Of a stretch of 27,767 bases of DNA, positions 16,412 to 24,774 are shown piece by piece. The stretch covers positions 1 to 27,767 of the forward strand of contig DBXJ01000078.1 of NCBI GenBank assembly GCA_002309475.1, in the 5' to 3' direction. Numbering within the stretch: the stretch's first letter is position 1; every line of letters starts with the position of its first letter. A program made the position numbers and the translations under genes. The stretch comes from Bacteroidales bacterium UBA1215 (GTDB lineage: Bacteria > Bacteroidota > Bacteroidia > Bacteroidales > WCHB1-69). Under the pieces are notes generated by a model, which saw only the letters and a program-made list of their open reading frames with translations, made no database searches and was not told where the DNA came from.

Positions 16412-18514
16412 ATGAGTGATATTACCATACATAGTTCCGTTACCTATCTGAAAGGGGTTGGAGAAAAAAAATCAGAAATTCTGCGGGAAGAATTAAATAT
16501 TGCTACCATAGAAGATTTGCTGAACTATTTCCCCTATCGCTATATTGACAAATCGAAATACTACAAGATTAAAGACCTTCCTTATAATATCAATACCTAC
16601 GTACAAGTGAAAGGAAGAATATCGGAAAAGAGTATTCTGGGAGAAAATAGAGGGAAAAGATTAGTGGCAAAATTTTATGATGAAACCGGCAGCATTATGT
16701 TGGTATGGTTTAACAATATAAAATACTTCAGCGATATGCTGAAAACAAACGAAACCTACATCATTTTCGGCAAACCCACTCAATTTAACCAAACTATCAA
16801 TATCACCCACCCCGAAATCAGCACAGAAGAAAAAAATACTTTTAACAATGTGCCCTTCCTGCCAATGTACAATTCCACCGATAAATGCAAAAAGTATGGT
16901 CTGGATAGCAGAGGAATCTACAAACTCTGCCACACTGCAATAGAAACCTACTACAAGCAAATAGAAGAAACCATTCCACAATATATTCGGGAAAAATTGC
17001 ATTTGATAGACAAACAGAGTGCAATGCGTAAAATACATCTTCCGCAAACTGCCAGCGACATAGAGCAATCTATTCGCCGATTGAAATACGAGGAAGTGTT
17101 TTTGATGCAATTATTACTCCTACAGTCACATCAATCGGTAAAAGTGAGCCACCACGGGCATATTTTGCCCAAAGTGGGTACCCTCTTCAACACTTTCTAC
17201 AAGCAATATTTGCCATTTCCGCTTACCAATGCACAAAAACGAGTCATAAAAGAAATTAGAGCCGACTTTTTGTCCGGCAAGCAAATGAACAGACTCCTGC
17301 AAGGAGATGTAGGAAGCGGAAAAACCATCACTGCCCTACTCCTCATGCTATTGGTGATTGACAACGGCTATCAATGCTGTTTGATGGCACCTACTGAAAT
17401 ATTGGCACAACAACATTACCAAAACATTTGCAAACTATTGAAAAATATGCCGATAGAAATCGGCCTTTTAACCGGCTCCACCAAACAAAAAGAAAGAACT
17501 GCATTGTTGAAAAAAGCCGAAGAAGGGAGTATAAAAATCTTTATTGGAACGCATGCTTTGTATGAAGATCAGGTATTGTTTAAAAATTTGGCATTTGTAG
17601 TCATAGACGAACAACACCGTTTTGGTGTAGAACAAAGAGCCAAACTTTGGCGGAAAAATTTAACGCCTCCTCATGTGCTGGTAATGACGGCGACACCTAT
17701 ACCCAGAACATTGGCAATGACCGTTTATGGCGATTTGGATATTTCTGTAATAGATGAACTGCCGGTAGGCAGAAAACCGATTAAAACCCTGCATTTTTAC
17801 AAACAAGACAGCGAAAAAATCAACCATTTTCTAAAGCAAGAAATCCAACAAGGACGACAAGTATATGTTGTTTTTCCATTGATACAGGAATCGGAGACTC
17901 TGACATTGAGTAATTTGATGGACGGCTACGAAATGTTTAAAAAATATTATCCGGAACCCACCTACAAAGTCGGCTGTGTGCATGGAAAGATGAGTGGTGA
18001 AGAAAAAGAAGCCGAAATGAATAAATTTAAGCAAGGAGAAACACATATTTTGCTGGCGACAACGGTGATAGAAGTCGGCATAGACGTCCCCAATGCCACC
18101 GTGATGGTGATAGAAAATGCAGAACGCTTCGGTTTATCGCAATTGCACCAATTACGTGGTCGTGTAGGACGTGGCAGCGACCAATCTTATTGTGTACTCA
18201 TATCCGATTTTTCATTAAGCAAAGAGGCCAGAATTAGAATTCAAGCCATGCTCAATACCAATGACGGCTTTGAATTGGCAAATGTAGATTTAAAGCTAAG
18301 AGGTCCCGGCGACATTACCGGCACTCGACAAAGCGGCATGTTGAACTTTAAATTACTCAACATTGCCGAAGATGAATTATTGATAAGTTCTGCCAGAAAT
18401 ATGGCACAATGTATTATCAACGATGACCCTGAATTGCAAAAAGAACAAAACAAAGAACTACAAACTGCCATTGAAAAAATAAAATTAACAAACAAATATT
18501 ACCAAATTGGATAA
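16412..18514 (+). CDS. recG: ATP-dependent DNA helicase RecG
   Basis: RecG remodels stalled replication forks and branch-migrates Holliday junctions. From the ATG at 16412 the protein is 700 residues, close to family length. The N-terminal wedge/OB region (about 10-135, starting SVTYLKGVGEKKSEIL) grips branched DNA. The superfamily 2 helicase core follows: GDVGSGKT (298-305, Walker A), APTEILAQQH, DEQH (399-402, Walker B), MTATPIPRTLA, then VVFPLIQES and the second RecA lobe with ATTVIEVGIDVPNATVMVIENAERFGLSQ, LHQLRGRVGRG and RGPGDITGTRQSG (quoted in pieces). A TTG at 16391 would add seven residues but lies upstream of the promoter element. Its 3' end overlaps dus by eight bases. Confidence 0.96.
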   Translation: MSDITIHSSVTYLKGVGEKKSEILREELNIATIEDLLNYFPYRYIDKSKYYKIKDLPYNINTYVQVKGRISEKSILGENRGKRLVAKFYDETGSIMLVWFNNIKYFSDMLKTNETYIIFGKPTQFNQTINITHPEISTEEKNTFNNVPFLPMYNSTDKCKKYGLDSRGIYKLCHTAIETYYKQIEETIPQYIREKLHLIDKQSAMRKIHLPQTASDIEQSIRRLKYEEVFLMQLLLLQSHQSVKVSHHGHILPKVGTLFNTFYKQYLPFPLTNAQKRVIKEIRADFLSGKQMNRLLQGDVGSGKTITALLLMLLVIDNGYQCCLMAPTEILAQQHYQNICKLLKNMPIEIGLLTGSTKQKERTALLKKAEEGSIKIFIGTHALYEDQVLFKNLAFVVIDEQHRFGVEQRAKLWRKNLTPPHVLVMTATPIPRTLAMTVYGDLDISVIDELPVGRKPIKTLHFYKQDSEKINHFLKQEIQQGRQVYVVFPLIQESETLTLSNLMDGYEMFKKYYPEPTYKVGCVHGKMSGEEKEAEMNKFKQGETHILLATTVIEVGIDVPNATVMVIENAERFGLSQLHQLRGRVGRGSDQSYCVLISDFSLSKEARIRIQAMLNTNDGFELANVDLKLRGPGDITGTRQSGMLNFKLLNIAEDELLISSARNMAQCIINDDPELQKEQNKELQTAIEKIKLTNKYYQIG

Positions 18515-19517
18515 ATTTCACATCGGGAAAATAGAGATTGACAAGCCTGCTTTTTTGCTATCTCCTATGGAGGAAGTAAGCGATAGAGCATTTAGAATGC
18601 TATGCAAAGAAAATGGTGCAGACATTACCATTAGCGAATTTGCCGCCTCTGATGCTTTGATACGCGATGTGGAAATGACCAAGAAAAAATTACAATTTGA
18701 CGAAAGAGAACGACCTTTTGGCATACAAATTTTCGGCAATCAAGAAACCGTGATGGTAGAAGCGGCACAAATTGCAGCTTCGTATCAACCTGATTTCATT
18801 GACATCAACTGGGGATGTCCGGTAAAAAAAATAGTCGGGAAAGGCGGTGGATCGGGCATGTTGCAAAATCCGGATTTATTGGTGAAAATTACTGCCGCCA
18901 TTGTCAAAGCGGTGCCATTGCCGGTTACCGTCAAAACTCGTTTAGGTTGGGACGACAACAACAAAATTATCGTCAACCTTGCACAAAAATTGCAAGATGC
19001 CGGCATTGCCGCCCTTAGCATTCATGGTCGCACGCGTGCACAAATGTACAGAGGAAATGCCGATTGGACTTTGATAGGTGCTGTCAAGCAAAACCCGCTC
19101 ATCCACATACCGATTTTCGGCAACGGAGATATTGTAAGTGCCAAAGGTGCCCGACAAGCCATTGACAACTACCACGTTGACGGAGTAATGATTGGTAGAG
19201 GAAGCATTGGCAATCCATGGATTTTTGCACAAGCAAAATCGCTTATTTTTCATGGCAAAGAACTTCCTTTGCCGACTATAAAAGAAAGATTGAACATGTG
19301 TAAACATCATTTGCAATTGGCATTGCAATATAAAGAAGAACACTATGCCATTATCAACATGCAAAAACACTACAAAACCTATTTTAAAGATATAGACCAT
19401 TTTAAAGAATATAGAATCAAATTGATGACAGCCAGCCATTTAGATGAAATTTATCATCTTTTTGACGAAATAGAAGAGAAATTTTGTACATCAAAAACTG
19501 AGAAAGATGCAAATTAA
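18507..19517 (+). CDS. dus: tRNA-dihydrouridine synthase (Dus family)
   Basis: Dus enzymes reduce specific uridines in tRNA with NADPH through FMN. The 336-residue protein is a TIM barrel: flavin-binding start PAFLLSPMEEVSDRAFR (14-30), INWGCP (100-105) with catalytic Cys104, Lys143 in VKTRLGW, His173 in SIHGRTR, and phosphate-binding GNGD (205-208) and IGRGSIGNPWIF (229-240). The C-terminal part is helical, as in the DusB-like group; target position cannot be assigned. The start is a TTG at 18507: the first in-frame ATG (residue 21) lies inside the conserved flavin loop and an in-frame TAA lies at 18486, so an unusual start is required. The gene overlaps recG by eight bases and engB by eleven. 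Confidence 0.93.
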   Translation: MDKFHIGKIEIDKPAFLLSPMEEVSDRAFRMLCKENGADITISEFAASDALIRDVEMTKKKLQFDERERPFGIQIFGNQETVMVEAAQIAASYQPDFIDINWGCPVKKIVGKGGGSGMLQNPDLLVKITAAIVKAVPLPVTVKTRLGWDDNNKIIVNLAQKLQDAGIAALSIHGRTRAQMYRGNADWTLIGAVKQNPLIHIPIFGNGDIVSAKGARQAIDNYHVDGVMIGRGSIGNPWIFAQAKSLIFHGKELPLPTIKERLNMCKHHLQLALQYKEEHYAIINMQKHYKTYFKDIDHFKEYRIKLMTASHLDEIYHLFDEIEEKFCTSKTEKDAN

Positions 19518-20121
19518 GGAAGCTATTTTTACCAAAAGCAGTTCCACATGGAAAGAATGTCCTGCAGAGAGAATGCCGGAATATGCCTTTATTGGTCGCT
19601 CCAATGTCGGCAAATCTTCATTTATCAATATGCTTACCAACAATAGCAAGTTGGCAAAAACCTCTTCCAAACCCGGTAAAACCCAACTTATCAATCATTT
19701 TTTAATCAACAAAGAATGGTTTTTGGTAGATTTGCCCGGCTATGGCTACGCCAAAATCAACAAAAGCATTAGAGAGGGTTTTAACGAAATGATTGCCGGC
19801 TATTTTCTGCATAGCAAAAATTTAGTTTACATGTGTGTCTTGATAGACAGTCGTTTAGAACCACAAAAGATAGACCTTGAATTTTTACGCACCTTGGGAG
19901 AAAACCATATTCCTTTTGTGCTCATCTTTACCAAAGCCGACAAACTTAGCGGTACAAAAGTAAGAACCAATGTACAGACATTCTTAGACACTTTGAGTGC
20001 TGAATGGGAAGAACTCCCCTATTACTTTATCACTTCTGCAGAAACAGGACTCGGAAAGGATGAATTTTTAGATTTTATTGAACAAAGCAACAAAGAAGTA
20101 GCGGAAATCTTTCAACAATAA
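19507..20121 (+). CDS. engB: Ribosome biogenesis GTP-binding protein EngB (YsxC/YihA)
   Basis: EngB is a small TRAFAC GTPase needed for late assembly of the 50S ribosomal subunit. The 204-residue protein has a short N-terminal extension and the five G motifs: GRSNVGKS (30-37), the G2 threonine in PGKTQ (59), DLPGYGYAK (75-83), TKAD (142-145) and the SAETGLG loop near 178. The DLPGYGYA signature separates it from Era and Der. It begins 11 bases inside dus, so recG-dus-engB is a tightly coupled operon. It is convergent with the minus-strand hydrolase gene. Confidence 0.95.
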   Translation: MQIKEAIFTKSSSTWKECPAERMPEYAFIGRSNVGKSSFINMLTNNSKLAKTSSKPGKTQLINHFLINKEWFLVDLPGYGYAKINKSIREGFNEMIAGYFLHSKNLVYMCVLIDSRLEPQKIDLEFLRTLGENHIPFVLIFTKADKLSGTKVRTNVQTFLDTLSAEWEELPYYFITSAETGLGKDEFLDFIEQSNKEVAEIFQQ

Positions 20122-20131
20122 AATCATCATA

Positions 20132-20170
20132 CAAGACCGGTATTAAACAAAATACAGCCTCTTGATTTTT
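20132..20170 (+). terminator. Possible terminator of the recG-dus-engB operon
   Basis: An imperfect hairpin has outer arms caaga (20132-20136) and tcttg (20160-20164) and inner arms gtatt/aatac, followed by attttt to 20170. It sits in the 61-base gap between convergent genes. The internal mismatches keep confidence low. Confidence 0.4.
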
Positions 20171-20182
20171 AACATGCCAAAA

Positions 20183-21271
20183 TTATTTTATTTTTAATCT
20201 TTGACCAATTTGTAAGATGGTATTTTCTGTGATATGGTTTAAACTGCAAAGTTTGCTAACCGTAGTCCCATTTCGTTTTGCAATGGCATACAAAGTATCT
20301 CCTTTTCTGACGGTATAATATTGATTGGAATTGTTTTTCAATGTATTATCATTGGTTTGTTCTACTTTGGACTTGATATCTTCTGTGGCTGCAATAGTAT
20401 CATTTTCCTCTTTAGTAGTTACATTAAGACTGTCTGTATTTGTAGTTGACTGTGAAACACCATTAAGAACAAGTTCATATTTACTATTTGTTTTATCCAA
20501 ATCTTTATAAACACCATCCAGCATGGCATTGGTAAGAGACAAAGAACGATTTACCTGTCGAATAGTATCACTCAAAGAATGCGAAAACAACCATTGATAT
20601 GTTTCATTCAAATAAAACATTCTTGCCAAACGACCATGGGATGCTCCGGCAAATTCCTGATAAACCAACAAGTTCGTATCACAACATTTCACCAATGCAT
20701 CTCTCACTTTTCGAGATTGTGAAACGGGAACCGCCTTGTCGCCGGTGCCATGAATAATATACAAAGGCAATTGCGACAATTTTTCGTACGACCGCAAAGT
20801 GCACCCGCCGCAAAATGCCATGGCAGCGGCAATTTTTTCAGGATAAGTGCCCACAAAATCCATAGTACCATAGCCACCCAAACTCATGCCTATTACATAG
20901 ACTCTATTGGTGTCTATTCGACTATAATTATTTAATACCCAAGTTAGAATATTTTGAATTTTATCCGGATTCCATGCACCTCCCGGATTCTGCGGAGCAA
21001 GAATAAAAGCATCTATCTTTTTACCCATGTCTATGGCATTCAAACAACCATATCTTCTCACTCGATTTAAATCGTTCCCACAAAGACTGGCACCATGCAA
21101 AAACAACACTAAAGGCTTGTTTTCAACGGACAAAGTATCTATACAAGGTTCGTACAACCAAAAATGATATCCATTGGCAACTTTGTTTTTAAAAGCTGTT
21201 AATTTGGCTGTTTGTGCCAATGACAACACAACAAAGAACAAAAACACGTATGTAAACAATAATTTTTTCAT
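20183..21271 (-). CDS. Exported alpha/beta hydrolase (esterase-like) with C-terminal LysM domain
   Basis: The 362-residue protein (ATG at 21271; the TTG at 21280 is less likely) has a signal peptide ending near LAQ (18-20). Residues about 30-235 form an alpha/beta hydrolase of the feruloyl-esterase/phospholipase-like exported group: oxyanion-region LFLHG (56-60), nucleophile Ser130 in GMSLGGYG, acid Asp178 in HGTGDKAVP and His212 in GASHG. A low-complexity Thr/Asn/Asp linker (about 272-316) leads to one LysM motif (about 318-362: YYTVRKGDTLYAIAKRNGTTV, then ILQIGQRLKIK), which usually binds N-acetylglucosamine-containing glycans such as peptidoglycan. An envelope-anchored esterase is inferred; the substrate is unknown. 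It starts one base after the DUF4249 stop, so it is the third gene of the receptor operon. Confidence 0.88.
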   Translation of the reverse strand: MKKLLFTYVFLFFVVLSLAQTAKLTAFKNKVANGYHFWLYEPCIDTLSVENKPLVLFLHGASLCGNDLNRVRRYGCLNAIDMGKKIDAFILAPQNPGGAWNPDKIQNILTWVLNNYSRIDTNRVYVIGMSLGGYGTMDFVGTYPEKIAAAMAFCGGCTLRSYEKLSQLPLYIIHGTGDKAVPVSQSRKVRDALVKCCDTNLLVYQEFAGASHGRLARMFYLNETYQWLFSHSLSDTIRQVNRSLSLTNAMLDGVYKDLDKTNSKYELVLNGVSQSTTNTDSLNVTTKEENDTIAATEDIKSKVEQTNDNTLKNNSNQYYTVRKGDTLYAIAKRNGTTVSKLCSLNHITENTILQIGQRLKIK

Positions 21272-21272
21272 A

Positions 21273-22175
21273 TTATTCAAATACTAATGTATCGTAGCGG
21301 GCATGATAACCTGACCAAATGCCAATCACGTTGTCACCGGTGATATTGGTAGGATATGTACCCGATATTCTAAAAGGCATCATCATCATATTGATATCCA
21401 CCTGCATAGGAAACCAATAATTTAAAGTAGCTGTATCTGTGATAGTTGATTTAACATAAACGGTATCCCCTTTTTTGAAATACATTCTTCCGTATTCTTC
21501 TGCATCAATACCTAACATAGCAGATACATCTAAATTACTCATCGGCATTCGTATCATTTCATAATTCATTTGCTTGCCATTGAAAGTTAAATCATCGTAG
21601 CAACCGTATAGAATTTGCGTATAGATGACATCCAGATTTTTCACTTTAGTAAAAAATCGATAACAATCATAGGTAGAACTATTATCGGTGAAATAAATTC
21701 TACCTAATGCTGTAGTATCTTCCGGATGTTCTATATTGATTTTCACAGAATCGACTTGTACAGTATTTTGCGGAATGGTAGTGGTTGAAGTATAGATATT
21801 GCCGGCAGTATCTTCAATATATAAATAATAGGTTTTTCCCGGCTGCCCTACCAAAGACTTGCCGACATAGGCTGCATTCAACAAGCCGAAAATATGGTCG
21901 TAGGTGAATCCTAACTGCAACTGTTCCTCATTGCCGTCACTATCGGTCACTTTTACAATGCAATTTTTTTCCACACTTGCCAATATGGCATCCATTCCTA
22001 CCGAAGAATAATAGTCCATTGAATGAGAAACTATAACAACCGGATGCTGTCCGTTTTCAATCCATCCCTCAACTACCGTTGTTGTGGAATGTTCGGGCAA
22101 AGTGATAGAAATGGGTGTTTCACACGAAACCAATAAGCCAACAGTTATCCATACAAAAAATGCTATTTTTTTCAT
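21273..22175 (-). CDS. DUF4249-family lipoprotein
   Basis: This is a 300-residue lipoprotein (ATG at 22175; a GTG at 22178 is possible) with lipobox LVSC and lipidated Cys18. After the anchor it shows the DUF4249 pattern: ITLPEHSTTTVVEGWIENG near the start, then beta-rich sections such as CIVKVTDSDGNEEQL and LVGQPGKTYYLYIEDTAGN, and a late VIGIWSGYHARYDTLVFE. The family is Bacteroidota-specific and typically encoded beside TonB-dependent receptors lacking a SusD partner, so it is thought to be a surface or periplasmic partner of the receptor. Its molecular role is not established. It starts two bases after the receptor stop, supporting translational coupling. Confidence 0.88.
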   Translation of the reverse strand: MKKIAFFVWITVGLLVSCETPISITLPEHSTTTVVEGWIENGQHPVVIVSHSMDYYSSVGMDAILASVEKNCIVKVTDSDGNEEQLQLGFTYDHIFGLLNAAYVGKSLVGQPGKTYYLYIEDTAGNIYTSTTTIPQNTVQVDSVKINIEHPEDTTALGRIYFTDNSSTYDCYRFFTKVKNLDVIYTQILYGCYDDLTFNGKQMNYEMIRMPMSNLDVSAMLGIDAEEYGRMYFKKGDTVYVKSTITDTATLNYWFPMQVDINMMMMPFRISGTYPTNITGDNVIGIWSGYHARYDTLVFE

Positions 22176-22177
22176 CA

Positions 22178-24538
22178 CTACTTAAATTTAAAATTCCATG
22201 AAATTGACGGCAAAATGGGAAACAATGACATTTGATAGGCAGTACTTTTGAGTTCTAATGTAGAAGCATTCAATTGGGAAGAAATGGAAATATAAAATGG
22301 ATTTTTTCGATTGTAAACATTATAAACTGAAAAATTCAATGCATGTTCAAAACGTTCTGTCCGTTTAATCACCCAGTCCACTGAAATATCCAAACGATGA
22401 TAGGGATCGACTCTAAATGCGTTTTTTTTGCTGTATTCCGTTATCAAATTATAGCCCATAAAATAAAATCCGACCGGCACTGTCATGGTATTGCCTGTAG
22501 CATATACCCATACTACAGAAGCTGTAAGATTTGGCAAAATTTCGTACGACAAGGAAATAGACACATCATGGCGGCGATCGTTTTGGGCAAAAAATTCCTC
22601 CCCACCATTAATCTCAGGGAAAGTTCTTTTTGACCATGACAACGTATAAGCTACCCAACCTGTAAAGCGACCAATAGTCTTATTGAGATAAAATTCAACT
22701 CCATAACTATAGCCTGTTCCTTGAGTATATTGCTGATCCAAACTACTTGATGCTTCTGTCAATGGAGAATACCCTTCCCGATATTCTGTCAGATTTTTCA
22801 TATTTTTGTAGTAGAATTCAATCGATGTTTCAAACATGTTTTGTTTGAAATTTTTATACACGCCTATTGAATATTGATCTCCAATGATAGGTTTTATATT
22901 GTATGAACTTGGCATCCAAACGTCTGTCGGCAAAGATATTGACGACAATGCCACTTGATGCAAATATTGATAATTGTGCATATATGATGCTTTGATAGAC
23001 AAAGTTTTATCTATTAAAAAACGCAGCGAAACACGCGGTTCCAAGCCCCAGTAATCTTTCACTTTTTCACCGCTTTTATACATCACCGAATCTACTGCAT
23101 TGCCGAATTCATCTGCAATATAACGAGTATATTTGCCGATATGCTCAAAATAAGAACCCCGCAAGCCGATATCTAAACGAATAAAATCGGACAAATCCAC
23201 CAATTCATCTACATACAAGGCAGCCTCATGAGCATAGTAGTTGCTCGGAGAGGCAATATCCAAATACGAACCGGCATAAGCACTATAAGTATTCGGTCTC
23301 AACTGATGAAAAATATAATTCATACCGAATTTCAACGTATTGCCTGCCACCGGCAAATAGGTTAAATCAGATTTTACACTATAGTCTCTTATGCCGGACT
23401 TAATGTTCAATTCATACACATCTGCCGACATATCGGTAGAAAAATCATAATCACTAAACAACAAGGAAGTACACAAAAACAATTTGCTGCTGATGTCATA
23501 ACTCCAACGCAAAGAAGTGGAACCGTTTTTCCACATAAATTTTGCATTCAAAGTTCCTTCTGTACTTTTAAATCCATAGTTGTCTGCACCATAGTAGCCA
23601 CTGAGATAAATTCTATGCTTATCGTTGATCCGCCAATTGACTTTTGCATTCAAGTCATAGAAATTGAATTTCATTCCTTTTGCCGGAGATTCTTTTCGCA
23701 AAAACGGTTGTATGAGAGCATCGATATAAGTTCTGCGAGCGGACACTAAAAACGATGCTTTATCCTTTTTGATGGGACCCTGCACGCACAATCGGGCAAA
23801 TATCAAACCTACGCCTCCGTCAATTTCATAGCGTTTCATATTGCCTTCTTTCATGCCTACATTCAAAACTGATGACAAACGACCGCCATAATTAGCCGGC
23901 ATTCCGGATTTTATCATCTCCACAGACCGCAAAGCATCAATATTGAAGATGGAAAAAAAACCGAATAAATGCCCTGTATTATAAATAGTTGCCTCATCCA
24001 AAAGGACTAAATTCTGGTCAATGCCGCCTCCCCGCACATAATAGCCGGAACTGCCTTCACCGGAACTTTGTACGCCGGGCATCAATTGTATGGTTTTTAG
24101 CACATCCGCCTCCCCGAAAAAGGACGGCATTTTTTTCACCGATTCTATATTCACAACTTGCACTCCCATGGCAGATGAACTCACATTGTCGTCGTATCGA
24201 TGCGATTGCACCACCACTTCCTTTCCCATAATGGAACGGGCGGACATTTCTATATCCAACTTGATATTGGCATGCAGAGAAATTTCTTTTTCGTAAGTGG
24301 CATAGCCCATAAAAAATGCTTGCAACTGATAATCTCCCTGTTCTACGGTGATAGAATAAAATCCATATTGATTGCTGGTAGTACCTTTTGTAGTACCGGC
24401 AAACGAAATGCTTACATCTGTCATGGCCTCTCCATTAGCGGCATCTCTTACATATCCGCTGATAGTGTATTTCCGCTGTCCGAAGCCAAGAAGGACAGAT
24501 GCTGTTATCAATATGAAAATTATAACTTTCTTCCTCAT
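22178..24538 (-). CDS. TonB-dependent receptor with N-terminal carboxypeptidase-regulatory-like domain
   Basis: This 786-residue outer-membrane receptor (ATG at 24538) has a signal peptide to about residue 20. Residues about 24-99 are the CarboxypepD_reg-like extension (YTISGYVRDAANGEAMTDV, YGFYSITVEQGDYQLQAFF), common in Bacteroidota receptors. The plug follows (about 120-230) with MPSFFGEADVLKTIQLMPGV, YYVRGGGIDQNLVLLDEA and the GGRLSSVLNV end. The rest is a beta-barrel with alternating aromatic strands, ending PSISWNFKFK. It lacks the typical SusC length, and no SusD gene follows, so a glycan-specific SusCD system is unlikely. The substrate is unknown. It leads an operon with the DUF4249 lipoprotein and the hydrolase; I found no canonical -7 element upstream on this strand. 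Confidence 0.93.
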   Translation of the reverse strand: MRKKVIIFILITASVLLGFGQRKYTISGYVRDAANGEAMTDVSISFAGTTKGTTSNQYGFYSITVEQGDYQLQAFFMGYATYEKEISLHANIKLDIEMSARSIMGKEVVVQSHRYDDNVSSSAMGVQVVNIESVKKMPSFFGEADVLKTIQLMPGVQSSGEGSSGYYVRGGGIDQNLVLLDEATIYNTGHLFGFFSIFNIDALRSVEMIKSGMPANYGGRLSSVLNVGMKEGNMKRYEIDGGVGLIFARLCVQGPIKKDKASFLVSARRTYIDALIQPFLRKESPAKGMKFNFYDLNAKVNWRINDKHRIYLSGYYGADNYGFKSTEGTLNAKFMWKNGSTSLRWSYDISSKLFLCTSLLFSDYDFSTDMSADVYELNIKSGIRDYSVKSDLTYLPVAGNTLKFGMNYIFHQLRPNTYSAYAGSYLDIASPSNYYAHEAALYVDELVDLSDFIRLDIGLRGSYFEHIGKYTRYIADEFGNAVDSVMYKSGEKVKDYWGLEPRVSLRFLIDKTLSIKASYMHNYQYLHQVALSSISLPTDVWMPSSYNIKPIIGDQYSIGVYKNFKQNMFETSIEFYYKNMKNLTEYREGYSPLTEASSSLDQQYTQGTGYSYGVEFYLNKTIGRFTGWVAYTLSWSKRTFPEINGGEEFFAQNDRRHDVSISLSYEILPNLTASVVWVYATGNTMTVPVGFYFMGYNLITEYSKKNAFRVDPYHRLDISVDWVIKRTERFEHALNFSVYNVYNRKNPFYISISSQLNASTLELKSTAYQMSLFPILPSISWNFKFK

Positions 24539-24675
24539 AAAAAACCAATAAAAGATATAACGCAAGAAAAAACAATTTTATTGTTTTTGCAGCTTGCAAA
24601 TTCCCCTTGACACAAGATTTTTTACGATAGAAAAATTTATTTATCAAAAACAACGTTTTGTATTGTGATTTTTTG

Positions 24676-24683
24676 TACTTTTG
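24676..24683 (+). promoter_or_regulatory. -7 promoter element upstream of the EF-G2-like gene
   Basis: TACTTTTG fits TAnnTTTG. A TTG at 24658-24660 is nearer than the usual -33 spacing. The leader to the ATG at 24775 would be about 87 bases. The gap from the divergent receptor start (24539) to 24774 otherwise holds only an A/T-rich hairpin (aaaaacaa/ttgttttt at 24567-24588). Confidence 0.5.
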
Positions 24684-24774
24684 CTTTCTTAAATTTTGAG
24701 AAATTAACTGAAGTAAGTGGCAGCCATTTTGATGAATATCTGCCGACAAAACGTAAAATAATAATAGTAAATAT

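Noticed and set aside
22178..24538. SusCD-type polysaccharide utilisation locus
   Set aside because: The receptor is shorter than typical SusC, its partner is a DUF4249 lipoprotein rather than SusD, and no glycoside hydrolase or sugar regulator is adjacent.
24435..24749. A 104-codon minus-strand frame in the receptor/EF-G gap
   Set aside because: Most of it is in another frame over the receptor start or in A/T-rich intergenic DNA; the predicted protein is Lys/Phe/Leu-rich with no family features.
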